A stretch of 64,000 nt of DNA from Hyphomonadaceae bacterium (lineage in GTDB: Bacteria; Pseudomonadota; Alphaproteobacteria; Rhizobiales; Hyphomicrobiaceae). Numbering within the stretch: position 1 is the stretch's first letter; the number at the start of each line of letters is the position of its first letter. The position numbers and the translations under genes were made by a program. Shown in pieces: positions 32,306 through 40,549 of this stretch. Below the pieces are notes generated by a model, which searched no databases, was not told where the DNA came from, and saw only the letters and a program-made list of their open reading frames with translations. The stretch is from contig JAIEQJ010000055.1 of assembly GCA_019747815.1 (NCBI GenBank), forward strand, positions 62,001 through 126,000, in the 5' to 3' direction.

Positions 32306-33084
32306 GGGCGCGGACCTCCATGCGCGGAGCCGTCGCCTTGGCGGCGATGCTCGATGCGGCTGGCGAGAGGCTCCGCCAAGCCCTTGGTCGGCTTGGCATC
32401 GGGCCGGCGGAATGTTCCGGCCACCGCCTTGCGCGGCTTGAGGGCGACCAGCGCCTCGGCCTGCTTCACGGCCGCAGCCACCTGGTCGACGACCGGCACC
32501 GGAATGCGGTCCCTGACCTTGCGGGCGAGACCCGAAAGCGGTGCTCCCGCCAGAATGATCACGTCCGCCTCGTCCTCCTGCACCGCGCGATTGGCGAGAT
32601 CGACGAGAAGCGCTTCCTTCTCCTCCTGCACCTGTGAGATGGAGCCGAACGCGTCGTCGAGCATCCGAAGGCCTGCGCAGCGCTCCTTGAGCCCATGCAT
32701 CTCGACGCATTCCCGGTACCAGGGGCCGAGCGCGCGCGCGAAGGTGACGATCGCAAAGCGCCGCCCCAGCATGCAGGCCGTGAGCATGGCGGCCTCGGCC
32801 ATGCCCACGACGGGAATGTCGAACAGCTCGCGCGCTCCAAACAGCCCTGGATCGCCGAATGCCGCAATGATCGCCGCGTCGACCTCGTGGTGCCGCGCCG
32901 CAAGCATCTCGAGCGCAATCGCTCCCCCGATCTGCGCCTCGGCCCGCGTCGCGATGTACGGCACGCCGCGCGGCGCCGTCTCGGCACTGAGCTCGGTGCC
33001 GGCCGCAGCGGCGCTCTGCCCGGCCGCCATCATCAGCTCGGTCACGCCTTTGGTGGTGTTGGGATTGATGAGCAGGATCTTCAA
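32302..33084 (-). CDS. Asp/Glu/hydantoin racemase family protein lacking both catalytic cysteines
   Basis: The product is 260 residues. The family N-terminus LLINPNTT is intact, as is the C-terminal VPVVDQVAAAVKQAE. In hydantoin and allantoin racemases the two acid-base cysteines lie in CFGDPG and GCAG-like motifs. Here they read AAFGDPG (A75) and LAGAPLSG (G180-A181). Racemisation by the two-Cys mechanism is therefore unlikely. The gene starts with TTG (33082-33084), overlapping the GntR stop, and it ends coupled to the hydantoinase. It may be a lyase, decarboxylase or binding protein for the same substrate. Confidence 0.85.
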   Translation of the reverse strand: MKILLINPNTTKGVTELMMAAGQSAAAAGTELSAETAPRGVPYIATRAEAQIGGAIALEMLAARHHEVDAAIIAAFGDPGLFGARELFDIPVVGMAEAAMLTACMLGRRFAIVTFARALGPWYRECVEMHGLKERCAGLRMLDDAFGSISQVQEEKEALLVDLANRAVQEDEADVIILAGAPLSGLARKVRDRIPVPVVDQVAAAVKQAEALVALKPRKAVAGTFRRPDAKPTKGLAEPLASRIEHRRQGDGSAHGGPRP

Positions 33085-33857
33085 CGCACGATCCCCCTGG
33101 GCAAGACCATGTCATCCCCGGCGGCTCGGTGCGGATCGGAGCCGCGCGCGTCCGCCGTCTCGCCGTGCAGGATGTTGTTCACCACCTGCCCGGTGCGCTG
33201 CACGTGGTGGCCAAGAAGCCGGCCGGCCGTCTCGCCATCCCGGGCAGCGAGGGCCTGCATAATCGCGCGGTGCTCCTCAACGGACTCGGCCCAGCGCACC
33301 TGCGAGGACAGGGCGAAGAAGCGCGCACGCTCGACCCGCGCCATCAAGCCGTCGTGCGTCGCCTTGAGCGCACCATTGCGGGCACAGGCCAGAATGAAGG
33401 CGTGGATCTGCTGGTTGAGCTCGAAATAGTCCTGCAACTGCCCGACGTCGTGATGGCGTTCCATGCGCTCCTGCAGGCTCGTCAGCCTCTCGTGCTCCCG
33501 CTGCGTCATGCGGACGGCTGCCAGCTCGGCTCCGAAGCGCTCGATGCCGGCCACCGCCTCGAACAGCTCGTCGATGTCCTCGCGCCGGATCGGCGTCACG
33601 ATCGCGCTGCGATTGCGGCGAAGCTCGACGAGGCTTTCCGCCGCGAGCAGCTTCAAGGCCTCCCGCAGAGGCGTCCGGGATACTCCGAGCGCCGCACACA
33701 AATCCGCCTCGATAAGTTGCTCGCCCGGCTTGAGGTCGCCCCGGATGATGAGCGCGCGCAACCGTTTCGCCGCCTCCTCATGCAAGCCCGAGCGGACGAC
33801 GCGAAGCCGCGCCTTGCGCGCGCTCCCCAATTTCAACGGCCGCTGTGCGCGCGTCAT
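33081..33857 (-). CDS. GntR-family transcriptional regulator (FadR/FCD type)
   Basis: The product is 258 residues. The winged helix (about 25-90) contains IIRGDLKPGEQLIEADLCA and GVSRTPLREALKLL. The C-terminal FCD ligand-binding domain has an expected metal-binding His set (EHRAIMQALAARDGE and GHHVQRTG). It is embedded in the catabolic/TRAP operon and coupled to the racemase-like gene, so it most likely controls this operon in response to the substrate. The AT-rich region near 34871-34935 is the probable operator. Confidence 0.92.
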   Translation of the reverse strand: MTRAQRPLKLGSARKARLRVVRSGLHEEAAKRLRALIIRGDLKPGEQLIEADLCAALGVSRTPLREALKLLAAESLVELRRNRSAIVTPIRREDIDELFEAVAGIERFGAELAAVRMTQREHERLTSLQERMERHHDVGQLQDYFELNQQIHAFILACARNGALKATHDGLMARVERARFFALSSQVRWAESVEEHRAIMQALAARDGETAGRLLGHHVQRTGQVVNNILHGETADARGSDPHRAAGDDMVLPRGIVR

Positions 33858-33981
33858 GGTCGCGCCTCCACCCTCGCAAGGGCCAGGATGCGCACGTCGA
33901 CCTCGCGGCACCGGTGCGGCCCGCACACCGCCGTGAGAAACTCGGCAAGGCAGCAAGGTGCGCACGCACAGCTCATGGAGC

Positions 33982-34782
33982 TCACCGACCAGTCGTCAGC
34001 ATCCGGCCGCGTTGGGCGGCACCATCGCCCGCGCCGTGGGCCTGAGCGCCAAGCGGAGAGCCATCGAACAGGGAGCCCCAGCCGCGCACGCGCGCGCAAT
34101 CGACACCCACCCGCTGCAGACTTTTCCAGACCGTGGTCGCGATCGAGTCGTAGACCGGAATGCCGAGCTCTTGCTCGAGCGCTCCCGCAATGCGCGCCCC
34201 CTGCATATTGGTGCAGACGATGGCCACCGCCTCGCACCCTTCGCGGGCAACCTCCCGCACCAGCCCGGCCACTTGCGCCTCTCCAATCGCCGCGAAGGAG
34301 AAATTCTCGCTCAGGCCGAGATGGCGCTCGGCCGTGCAGGCAAATCCGGCGCCCTGCCAGTTCGCCATGATGCGATCCTGCACATCGCGCGTGTAGGGCG
34401 TGACGAGCCCGATTTGCCGATGCTTGTGAATGTTGAAGATTTCGTGGAACGCGAGGATCGACGTGCAAGCCCGGATCCCCGTCAGCGCCACGATCCGCTC
34501 GCACAGCCGCTCGTCGCGATCAAAGCCGAGCCAGCCCGCCGAAGTGCCGTTCCAGGCGATGACATCGACTTTGGCATGCGCGAGAAGCTCGGCGGCGTTG
34601 AGAATTTCCGCCTCATCGAATTGTCCGCGCGCCTGACTGGACAGGCCGATCTCCGTCACCTTGAAGCGCGAGAAGTGCACCGTCACATCGGCAAGACCGG
34701 AGAGCATGGCCTGGGTCATGGGCTCGAGCACGGTGTTCGAGGACGGCGTCAGCATGCCCAGACGTATCGAACGGCTCATCAT
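33982..34782 (-). CDS. maleate isomerase / arylmalonate decarboxylase superfamily protein
   Basis: The product is about 266 residues in the Asp/Glu racemase fold. The N-terminal LGMLTPSSNTVLEP is that of maleate cis-trans isomerases. The first catalytic position reads NGTS (G78-T79-S80) instead of CTS, while the second Cys is kept (VCTN, C189). One Gly-Thr-Ser oxyanion-type motif plus a single Cys is the arrangement of arylmalonate decarboxylase rather than of two-Cys racemases or isomerases. It is the first gene of the operon. ATGs at 34782 and 34779 are both possible. Confidence 0.82.
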   Translation of the reverse strand: MMSRSIRLGMLTPSSNTVLEPMTQAMLSGLADVTVHFSRFKVTEIGLSSQARGQFDEAEILNAAELLAHAKVDVIAWNGTSAGWLGFDRDERLCERIVALTGIRACTSILAFHEIFNIHKHRQIGLVTPYTRDVQDRIMANWQGAGFACTAERHLGLSENFSFAAIGEAQVAGLVREVAREGCEAVAIVCTNMQGARIAGALEQELGIPVYDSIATTVWKSLQRVGVDCARVRGWGSLFDGSPLGAQAHGAGDGAAQRGRMLTTGR

Positions 34783-35127
34783 GCACCCCGGCTCAACCCC
34801 GGCCCCTCGGTCGCCAGCGCGCGACCCCTTGAGCGAACATAGGGCGGTGATCGACCGGCGGGCAAGTAGAAATTGCATTTTGCATCCAATTACATATAAA
34901 CTATTGATATATAATCATATATGAATGCATGAACTGCCGATGCTATAGCCAAGGGCCGGGCTCGACGAGCTACAGGCCGGGCGGCCCGTGCAGCCCAGAC
35001 GCTGCCGGAGGTGATCGAGGGGCTTGATGCCGCATCAAGGACGGCGGGGCGAATCGGCGGCGTGGATGTTCGGTCCCGGAGGGTGGACTGAGCGCAAGCG
35101 CGCCCGCCTCAGTCCTGGAGCAAGCAG
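34783..35127. other. intergenic region, 345 bases
   Basis: Upstream region of the 34.8-24.9 kb operon and downstream region of the TIGR02186 gene. No coding sequence was recognised. It contains the markedly AT-rich control region at 34871-34935. Confidence 0.6.
34871..34935 (-). promoter_or_regulatory. AT-rich promoter/operator region of the TRAP-hydantoinase operon
   Basis: About 65 bases of AT-rich sequence stand out in GC-rich surroundings, about 90 bases upstream of the first start codon. It holds tandem TTGCAT copies (34873-34878 and 34880-34885), an ATGCAT (34925-34930), and the near-palindrome TGATATATAATCA (34905-34917). GntR/FadR regulators bind short AT-flanked palindromes, so the coupled GntR protein is the likely binder (inference). 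Confidence 0.55.
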
Positions 35128-36039
35128 CTAGTGCGATGCCTTGCGGAAGATGGTTGAGGCGAGAAGTCCGGCGCCGACGGCGATCATCACGGTGACGATG
35201 CCGTAGAGCACCGGCAGGCGGTAGGCGAAGGCGTGCAGATAGCGCTCCAGTCCCTCCCGCTCCAGCGTGAGGCGCACCGAGAACCGGCTGAGCAGCTTCT
35301 CATCGCGAAACAGGAGCACGCGCGTGTCGAACGGGCCGACGGTGACGTTGGCCGGCAGCACGATGCTGGCGCGGAATATGCTCTTGCCGGTGAAGATCAC
35401 CCCATAGGGACGGTCGAGGTAGAGGCCGTCCCTGCGCTTGAGGCGCATGATCGCGTCGCGATACTCCTTGATGTCCTCGCTGGAGAGCGGGTGCCTCTGG
35501 CCCACAGCGGGCGTGTACTTGAGATGCTTCAAGCCGATGCCGTGCAGGGCGCGGAAGTCCTCCGGCGCGATTTCGTCGATCGGGCGGGTCGAGGCGACGG
35601 CATAGTAGCTCGGCACGTTGTCGAAGGTGGCAGACGCGGTGTTGAGCCACAGGCCGGCAACATTGCCCTTGCGCCGCACCACCAGCCGGCTCGGCACGCC
35701 CTCCACGACAACGATGACATCATAGTAGCCCGACTCGGCGCTCGGCTGCTGGCTGCCATCAATGGCGCCGAAGATGACGATCTCCGTGCCGTTGAAGCTG
35801 GACGTGACCGCGACAGTGCGCGCCGAAACATCGGCCTCCACCGACTCGCGCGCGCCGGGCTGCTGCTCGCGCTTGACAGTGGTCTCGCCACTGCGCGGCG
35901 CCTCCTTGGCGACGGGCGGAGGCGCCTTGCGCCGCGGCTGCTGCTGGGCTGCGGTCTCCCCGATGCCGAGCACGACAAGGCCCGTGCAGACGAGCGCCAG
36001 ACCCGCCAGCATCCGCCTCCTGCGGGAGCGCCCGAGCAT
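35128..36039 (-). CDS. TIGR02186 family membrane-anchored protein
   Basis: The product is 303 residues with a signal peptide (about 1-31), a Pro/Lys-rich linker, a beta-rich periplasmic domain (VTSSFNGTEIVIFGAIDG, DVIVVVEGVPSRLVVRRKGNV split) and a C-terminal membrane helix. This is the TIGR02186 family, typically next to TauE/SafE exporters in alphaproteobacteria. Function is unknown. Start and upstream stop share one base (TGATG), so it is coupled to the TauE gene. Confidence 0.9.
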   Translation of the reverse strand: MLGRSRRRRMLAGLALVCTGLVVLGIGETAAQQQPRRKAPPPVAKEAPRSGETTVKREQQPGARESVEADVSARTVAVTSSFNGTEIVIFGAIDGSQQPSAESGYYDVIVVVEGVPSRLVVRRKGNVAGLWLNTASATFDNVPSYYAVASTRPIDEIAPEDFRALHGIGLKHLKYTPAVGQRHPLSSEDIKEYRDAIMRLKRRDGLYLDRPYGVIFTGKSIFRASIVLPANVTVGPFDTRVLLFRDEKLLSRFSVRLTLEREGLERYLHAFAYRLPVLYGIVTVMIAVGAGLLASTIFRKASH

Positions 36040-36956
36040 CAGATGCCCCCCGCGAGAGAGTAGAACTCGGATGGCGGCGCAATCAGCTGCCAGGCGAAGC
36101 GGGCGCAGACGGCCAGGATGAAGGCGGCGAGCAGGAAGCGCAGCTGCTCGCCCTTCAACCGCTCGCCGGCCACCGTGCCGAACTGTGCGCCGATCACCCC
36201 GCCCGCCATCAGGATCACTGCCAGCACGACGTCGACATTGTAGTTCTGGGAGGCATGCAGCACCGTGGTGGCCGCCGTCAGGAACACGATCTGGAACAAG
36301 GATGTCCCGACCACGACGTTCGTCGGCATGCGCAGAAGGTAGATCATGGCCGGCACCATGATGAAGCCGCCGCCGACGCCCATGATGGCCGCAAGCAGAC
36401 CCACGAAAAAGCCGAGCAGCAGCGGCGGAATGGCGCTGATGTAGAGCTTGGAGCGGTTGAACCGCATCTTCAGCGGCAAGCCATGCACCCAGTTGTGCTG
36501 GCCCGAGCGCCGCCCGGAAACCACCCGGCCGGCGCGGGTCTTCCGAATGGCGTTGGTGCTTTCGATCATCATGAGCGTGCCGATCACGCCCAGGAAGGTG
36601 ACATAGCAGGCCGCGACGAACACATCGAACACGCCGACGCGGCGAAGCACCTTGACCATCTCCACGCCGATCCCGGAGCCCACGAGGCCGCCCGAGAGCA
36701 GGATCACGCCCATCTTGACGTCGACGTTGCGGCGGCGCCATTGCGCCAGCGCGCCGGACACGGACGAGGCGAGGATCTGCGCGGTCTCCGTGCCGACGGC
36801 GACGACGGACGGGATGCCTGCAAAGATCAGGAGCGGCGTCATCAGGAAGCCGCCGCCGACACCGAACATGCCCGAGAGGAAGCCCACCGCCCCGCCCATG
36901 GCAAGGAAAATGAAGACATTTGCCGACATCTCGGCGACGGGCAGATAAAGCTGCAT
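36039..36956 (-). CDS. sulfite exporter TauE/SafE family protein
   Basis: Inner-membrane anion exporter of 305 residues with eight or nine helices. The duplicated family motif appears as GMFGVGGGFLMTPLL and AIMGVGGGFIMVPAM. An extra loop of about 40 residues in the middle (KTRAGRVVSGRRSGQHN) separates the halves, as in members paired with TIGR02186 proteins. The start ATG 36956 was chosen because the upstream extension is not membrane-like. Confidence 0.92.
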   Translation of the reverse strand: MQLYLPVAEMSANVFIFLAMGGAVGFLSGMFGVGGGFLMTPLLIFAGIPSVVAVGTETAQILASSVSGALAQWRRRNVDVKMGVILLSGGLVGSGIGVEMVKVLRRVGVFDVFVAACYVTFLGVIGTLMMIESTNAIRKTRAGRVVSGRRSGQHNWVHGLPLKMRFNRSKLYISAIPPLLLGFFVGLLAAIMGVGGGFIMVPAMIYLLRMPTNVVVGTSLFQIVFLTAATTVLHASQNYNVDVVLAVILMAGGVIGAQFGTVAGERLKGEQLRFLLAAFILAVCARFAWQLIAPPSEFYSLAGGI

Positions 36957-37337
36957 GCGACCTGAGTCCACAAGGCGGTGACACCCGGGGGCCCGGCTGC
37001 CGCGCGGACAGCGACCGCAGGCGCAATCCAAGCCGGCGTGATCGGCTGGTCCAGCGACACAGATCAGGTCTGAGATGGACCCCGCGCAACGACGTCGGCG
37101 TCGAACCCGCGCCGGCCCAAGAGACTTGCAACTTTGGCCCGCCCGGACTTGCCCGGCGGCCCGTTTGGCCTCTTGACGGCCGCGAACTTCCCGCCCTCGC
37201 TATCGACACCATGTGGCATCGAATTGCAAGCCTTCTGCGCGACAAAAGCGAGTGGCGGACACGGCGCGCTCAAAGATCGCCGACGCCCTGCGGCGTTCGC
37301 GCATCGCCGGAGCCGGGCAGCCGCGCCCCGCGACGAC
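36957..37337. other. intergenic region, 381 bases
   Basis: Between the PodJ/Sel1-like gene stop and the TauE start, both on the minus strand. No coding sequence or clear repeat was seen beyond short GC-rich palindromes. It should contain the TauE promoter. Confidence 0.5.
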
Positions 37338-39380
37338 CTACTGGCTGTCGAGGACGGCGGCTGCCGTCTCGTTGGCGCGGGGATCGGGGATGCGCGCGCG
37401 CCAGGCCGCAATCGCGACATCCGCGGCGGCGACCTCGGCCGGGCTGAGATAGGACTTGACCTCGGACAAGCGGCTGGCTGCCTCCTGGTCGCCGCCGCGC
37501 GCGGCCAGTGCGAGCCACGCGTAGGCCTGCTTCAGGTCCTTCGGCACGCCGAAGCCGCTCTGGTGGAGGATCGCCAGGTTCACCTGGCTGTCGGTGAGCC
37601 CGAACTCGGCCGCCTGCGCGAACCACTTCGCCGCCGCGGCGTAGTCCGACCGGCCGCCGCTGACGCTCAATACGGCAAGATTGTGCATGGCCTTGACGTT
37701 GCCCTGCTCGGCGGCGCGGGTGTACCACACGCGTGCGCGCTCGGTGTCGCGGGCCGCGCCCAGGCCGCGCTCGTACAAGGCCGCCAGCCGGTACTGCGCA
37801 ACGGCCGACCCCTGGGTGGCGGCACGTCCATACCACTGCAGGGCCTGCTGCGGGTCGCGGTCCACGCCGTGCCCGGCGACAAAGCGCGAGGCCACCTCCA
37901 CCTGGGCCACAGGATCGCCGCGCATGGCGGCCTGTCGCAGCGAGGCCGGCCCGATCGTCATCGGCAGCGCCGCCATTACCTGAGACACGGCCTCGTCGCC
38001 CGGCGCGGGCACGTCCCGGCTGATGGAGGCGGTGGATTCGATGGGCGGCGGTGGCGTGGCCCCCTCACGGCGACGGAAGGCAGCCGCCATGGCCGTGCCG
38101 ATGGCTTCGATTCTGGCAACCGTGGACGATCCGGATGCTGCCTCCAGCCGATCCTGGGGCGCCACAGCCGCCTTCGCCTCCGCGGGCCGGGCGCTGTGCT
38201 CGGCCCCGGCCGGACGGCGCGGTGCCGCCGACGTGACCATGACGGCCTCGACCAGCAGATAGCCGACCACGGCAAACAGGGTGATGCCGCCCGCCATCAG
38301 CAAGCCCGCCCGCGTGCGAGCCGGCGCTGGCGCGGCCGCCGGGGCGGCGGACTGCGCCGGGGGCTCGGCCGGCTGCTCGCCGGGTGCGCATTGCGCCGCC
38401 TGCACCTGTGTCGGGCGTGGGTTGTTTGCGTGCCGTGCGAGCCGGCCGCGGAGGGACTGCAACGCGTGCGTCTGCCCGGGGGGCGGCGCTTCGGTCGCAG
38501 GCTCGACCTTGGGCACATAGTCGGCCGCATCGAGCGGCGAGCGGTAGGGGCTCGGCTCGAGCACGCGGGCCGCATCGGCATACACCTGCGACAGCGGATC
38601 GCTGCCGATGGCGGGCTGGTCGGCGTCTGGCGTACCGAGCAGGGGGAGCGCCAGGTCCGGTGCCGGCCTCTGCGCCTCCATGGCTTCAAGGGAATCGCCG
38701 ACGCGGTTGACCGCGCCTTCCAGGTTGTGGAGGGCGCTGGCGGTGCGCTCCTCGCCTCTGCGCCATTCGGCACTATAGTCCTGCAGCAGCTTCTCGAGCT
38801 GGTCGAGCCGTTGCTGGTCGTCGGCTTCGAGCCGGTGCATGATGCCCTGCACCCGATCGTCGATGGCATCGAGGCGATCGAGGCGGCCCCGGGTCTGCTC
38901 GACGTGCTGGGCCAGCTCCAGCACGTGGGCTTCGATGATGCGCAGGCCATCCAGGTCCGAGCGCTGCACGATTCCGCTCAGCGCCTCGTTGAAGCGCGCC
39001 TCGATCGCATCCAGCCGCTGATTGAGGTGGGCGACCGCCTTGTCCGGATTGATCTCGGCCAGCGACCCCTGCAGGCGTTGCGCAATGTCGGCCAGGCGCG
39101 CCTCCAGCCAGGCATTGTCGCGACCTGCCTGCGGCGCGGCGGGCGCCTCAGGCTCGAGCGGCCGCCGGCGCCGCGCACGCGCGTCCTCGGGCCGAGGATG
39201 CAGATAGCCCTCGCCGGACTCATAGAGGCGCGTCAGTGCTTCGGCCGATTGGGGATCCCAGGGCTCGTAGCGCGGCGGCTCGACCGGGGCGTGCTCCGTC
39301 CTTGCCCTCCCGCTGCTGCGGGAGGCGCTTTCGCGCTTGGGGCGATCGCGGCGTGACGCGGTGCGACCGGACGACGGCAT
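37338..39380 (-). CDS. PodJ-like protein: coiled coil, one membrane helix, C-terminal Sel1 repeats
   Basis: The product is 680 residues. A basic N-terminus is followed by a long coiled coil (about 80-235), a Pro/Ala-rich linker, a single membrane helix (about 365-387), and a periplasmic part with four or five Sel1 repeats (for example QWYGRAATQGSAVAQYRLAA). This order is that of polar localisation factors of the PodJ type in alphaproteobacteria. The ATG at 39380 follows GGGAG. The length is shorter than Caulobacter PodJ. Confidence 0.82.
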   Translation of the reverse strand: MPSSGRTASRRDRPKRESASRSSGRARTEHAPVEPPRYEPWDPQSAEALTRLYESGEGYLHPRPEDARARRRRPLEPEAPAAPQAGRDNAWLEARLADIAQRLQGSLAEINPDKAVAHLNQRLDAIEARFNEALSGIVQRSDLDGLRIIEAHVLELAQHVEQTRGRLDRLDAIDDRVQGIMHRLEADDQQRLDQLEKLLQDYSAEWRRGEERTASALHNLEGAVNRVGDSLEAMEAQRPAPDLALPLLGTPDADQPAIGSDPLSQVYADAARVLEPSPYRSPLDAADYVPKVEPATEAPPPGQTHALQSLRGRLARHANNPRPTQVQAAQCAPGEQPAEPPAQSAAPAAAPAPARTRAGLLMAGGITLFAVVGYLLVEAVMVTSAAPRRPAGAEHSARPAEAKAAVAPQDRLEAASGSSTVARIEAIGTAMAAAFRRREGATPPPPIESTASISRDVPAPGDEAVSQVMAALPMTIGPASLRQAAMRGDPVAQVEVASRFVAGHGVDRDPQQALQWYGRAATQGSAVAQYRLAALYERGLGAARDTERARVWYTRAAEQGNVKAMHNLAVLSVSGGRSDYAAAAKWFAQAAEFGLTDSQVNLAILHQSGFGVPKDLKQAYAWLALAARGGDQEAASRLSEVKSYLSPAEVAAADVAIAAWRARIPDPRANETAAAVLDSQ

Positions 39381-39684
39381 GACACTCCCTGCAGCCAAAC
39401 ATGCATTGCAAAGGCGCGCGTGCCGGGCATCTCCGACAGGGTCACCGAAGCGTGCTGCGAACCGCTCCGTTCGTGCCGCCGAAGGCATGTGCGCAAGTGC
39501 TGGGGACGCGGGCACAAGGTCAAAAGCTCGCAGTCCAAGGTCGCAACCCCCCGTAAAGTTTCGGTTAAGCCCTGTCGCAGATTTGTATGCACTGCAACTT
39601 ATGCGGTATGCCTTGCAGGGAGGCAGGGACCGTGTTGAATCCGCCGGGCGACACGCCGACGGCTCCGAGACCGCTGGAGCGCCC
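39381..39684. other. divergent intergenic region, 304 bases
   Basis: Promoter region shared by the PodJ-like gene (minus) and yjbQ (plus). The less GC-rich stretch near 39551-39612 is the likely place for the yjbQ promoter. An in-frame upstream ATG (39601) exists but lies outside the family homology. Confidence 0.5.
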
Positions 39685-40110
39685 ATGCTGCAACAGGCTC
39701 AGCATCGCCTCATCATTGATACCAAAGGGCCTGGGTACACGGATGTGACCGGCGCCCTTGCCCGCTGGCTGCAGTCGATCGGCGCCGGCGATGGCCTCAT
39801 GACGATCTTCGTGCGCCACACGTCGGCATCCTTGACGATCCAGGAGAATGCCGACCCGGCCGTGCTGCGCGATCTGACCGAGGCCCTGGAGCGCACCGCC
39901 CCTCGCAGCGGGCGATACCACCACAACCTCGAGGGGCCGGACGACATGCCGGCACACATCAAGTCGATGCTCACCAGCACCAGCCTCGGCATTCCGGTGG
40001 TTGCAGGGCGGGGCGTGCTCGGCACCTGGCAGGCGGTGTACCTGGTCGAGCATCGCGACCGCCCGCACAGCCGCGAGATCGCGCTGCACTATGTGGGCAC
40101 GCGCCTGTAG
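39685..40110 (+). CDS. yjbQ: YjbQ family protein (UPF0047, secondary thiamine-phosphate synthase-like)
   Basis: The product is 141 residues, the usual size. Conserved blocks include FVRHTSASLTIQENADPAVL, the YHHNLEGPDDMPAHIKS metal-site region and GTWQAVYLVEHRD. Members have weak thiamine phosphate synthase activity in vitro; the physiological role is unclear. The ATG at 39685 matches the family start. Confidence 0.93.
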   Translation: MLQQAQHRLIIDTKGPGYTDVTGALARWLQSIGAGDGLMTIFVRHTSASLTIQENADPAVLRDLTEALERTAPRSGRYHHNLEGPDDMPAHIKSMLTSTSLGIPVVAGRGVLGTWQAVYLVEHRDRPHSREIALHYVGTRL

Positions 40111-40430
40111 CCAGGCGCCCGCACACGCCGGCACGATGGCACTTATCCCCGCCGGGTGCGGGGCGTGCCATAGTCGCGCGGCCTCGGGTCACGAGGGGAT
40201 GCTGCCGCGCGGTGCGCCCCCTCAGCCTCGATCCGGGGGCCGCAGTCCGCAAGCCTCCACGGGCGTGGCCGCCAGACCAGCGGATCGCCGTGAAGGGGCC
40301 CGGATGCCGGCGAGCCTGGGCGTTCCCTGCCCATCACGCGAACTCAAGGTCAAACGGGCTCGGGACGCCCGGCTCCGTCTTTCCCAACCTCGAGCGGGCC
40401 GCCGCTGCGGGGCCGGTGGTGTTTGTCATG

Positions 40431-40459
40431 CCGGCCTCGCGCGGCAGCGCGAGAGCCGG
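40431..40459. repeat. REP-like palindrome, left half
   Basis: CCGGCCTCGCGC (40431-40442) pairs with GCGCGAGAGCCGG (40447-40459), a 12-bp stem with one bulged A and a GGCA loop. GTCATG precedes it, as in many REP-type rhizobial repeats. Confidence 0.45.
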
Positions 40460-40494
40460 GTCCCGGGGCGATGCGCGGGGCTTGCGGCCCTGGG

Positions 40495-40526
40495 TCCCGG
40501 AGATTCTGCTGCGCAGAATTCCGGGA
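40495..40526. repeat. REP-like palindrome, right half; possible terminator
   Basis: TCCCGGA and ATTCTGC pair with GCAGAAT and TCCGGGA around TGC, 14 base pairs with one bulged G. It lies 24 bases beyond the stop of the peptidoglycan-binding gene and may end both convergent transcripts. Confidence 0.5.
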
Positions 40527-40549
40527 TGAGGATGCTCGCGCACGGCGTG

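Larger units (their letters stand above)
40111..40549. other. convergent intergenic region, 439 bases, with two hairpins
   Basis: Lies between yjbQ (plus) and the peptidoglycan-binding gene (minus). No credible gene was found. It contains the two palindromes described separately (40431-40459 and 40495-40526). Confidence 0.5.

Noticed and set aside
24916-34782. Recent duplication of a TRAP operon
   Set aside because: The two DctP, DctQ and DctM sets differ throughout, including signal peptides and cysteines, so they are separate systems.
37134-39356. Plus-strand frame of about 740 codons opposite the PodJ-like gene
   Set aside because: It is antisense to coiled-coil and Sel1 repeats and shows no family features.
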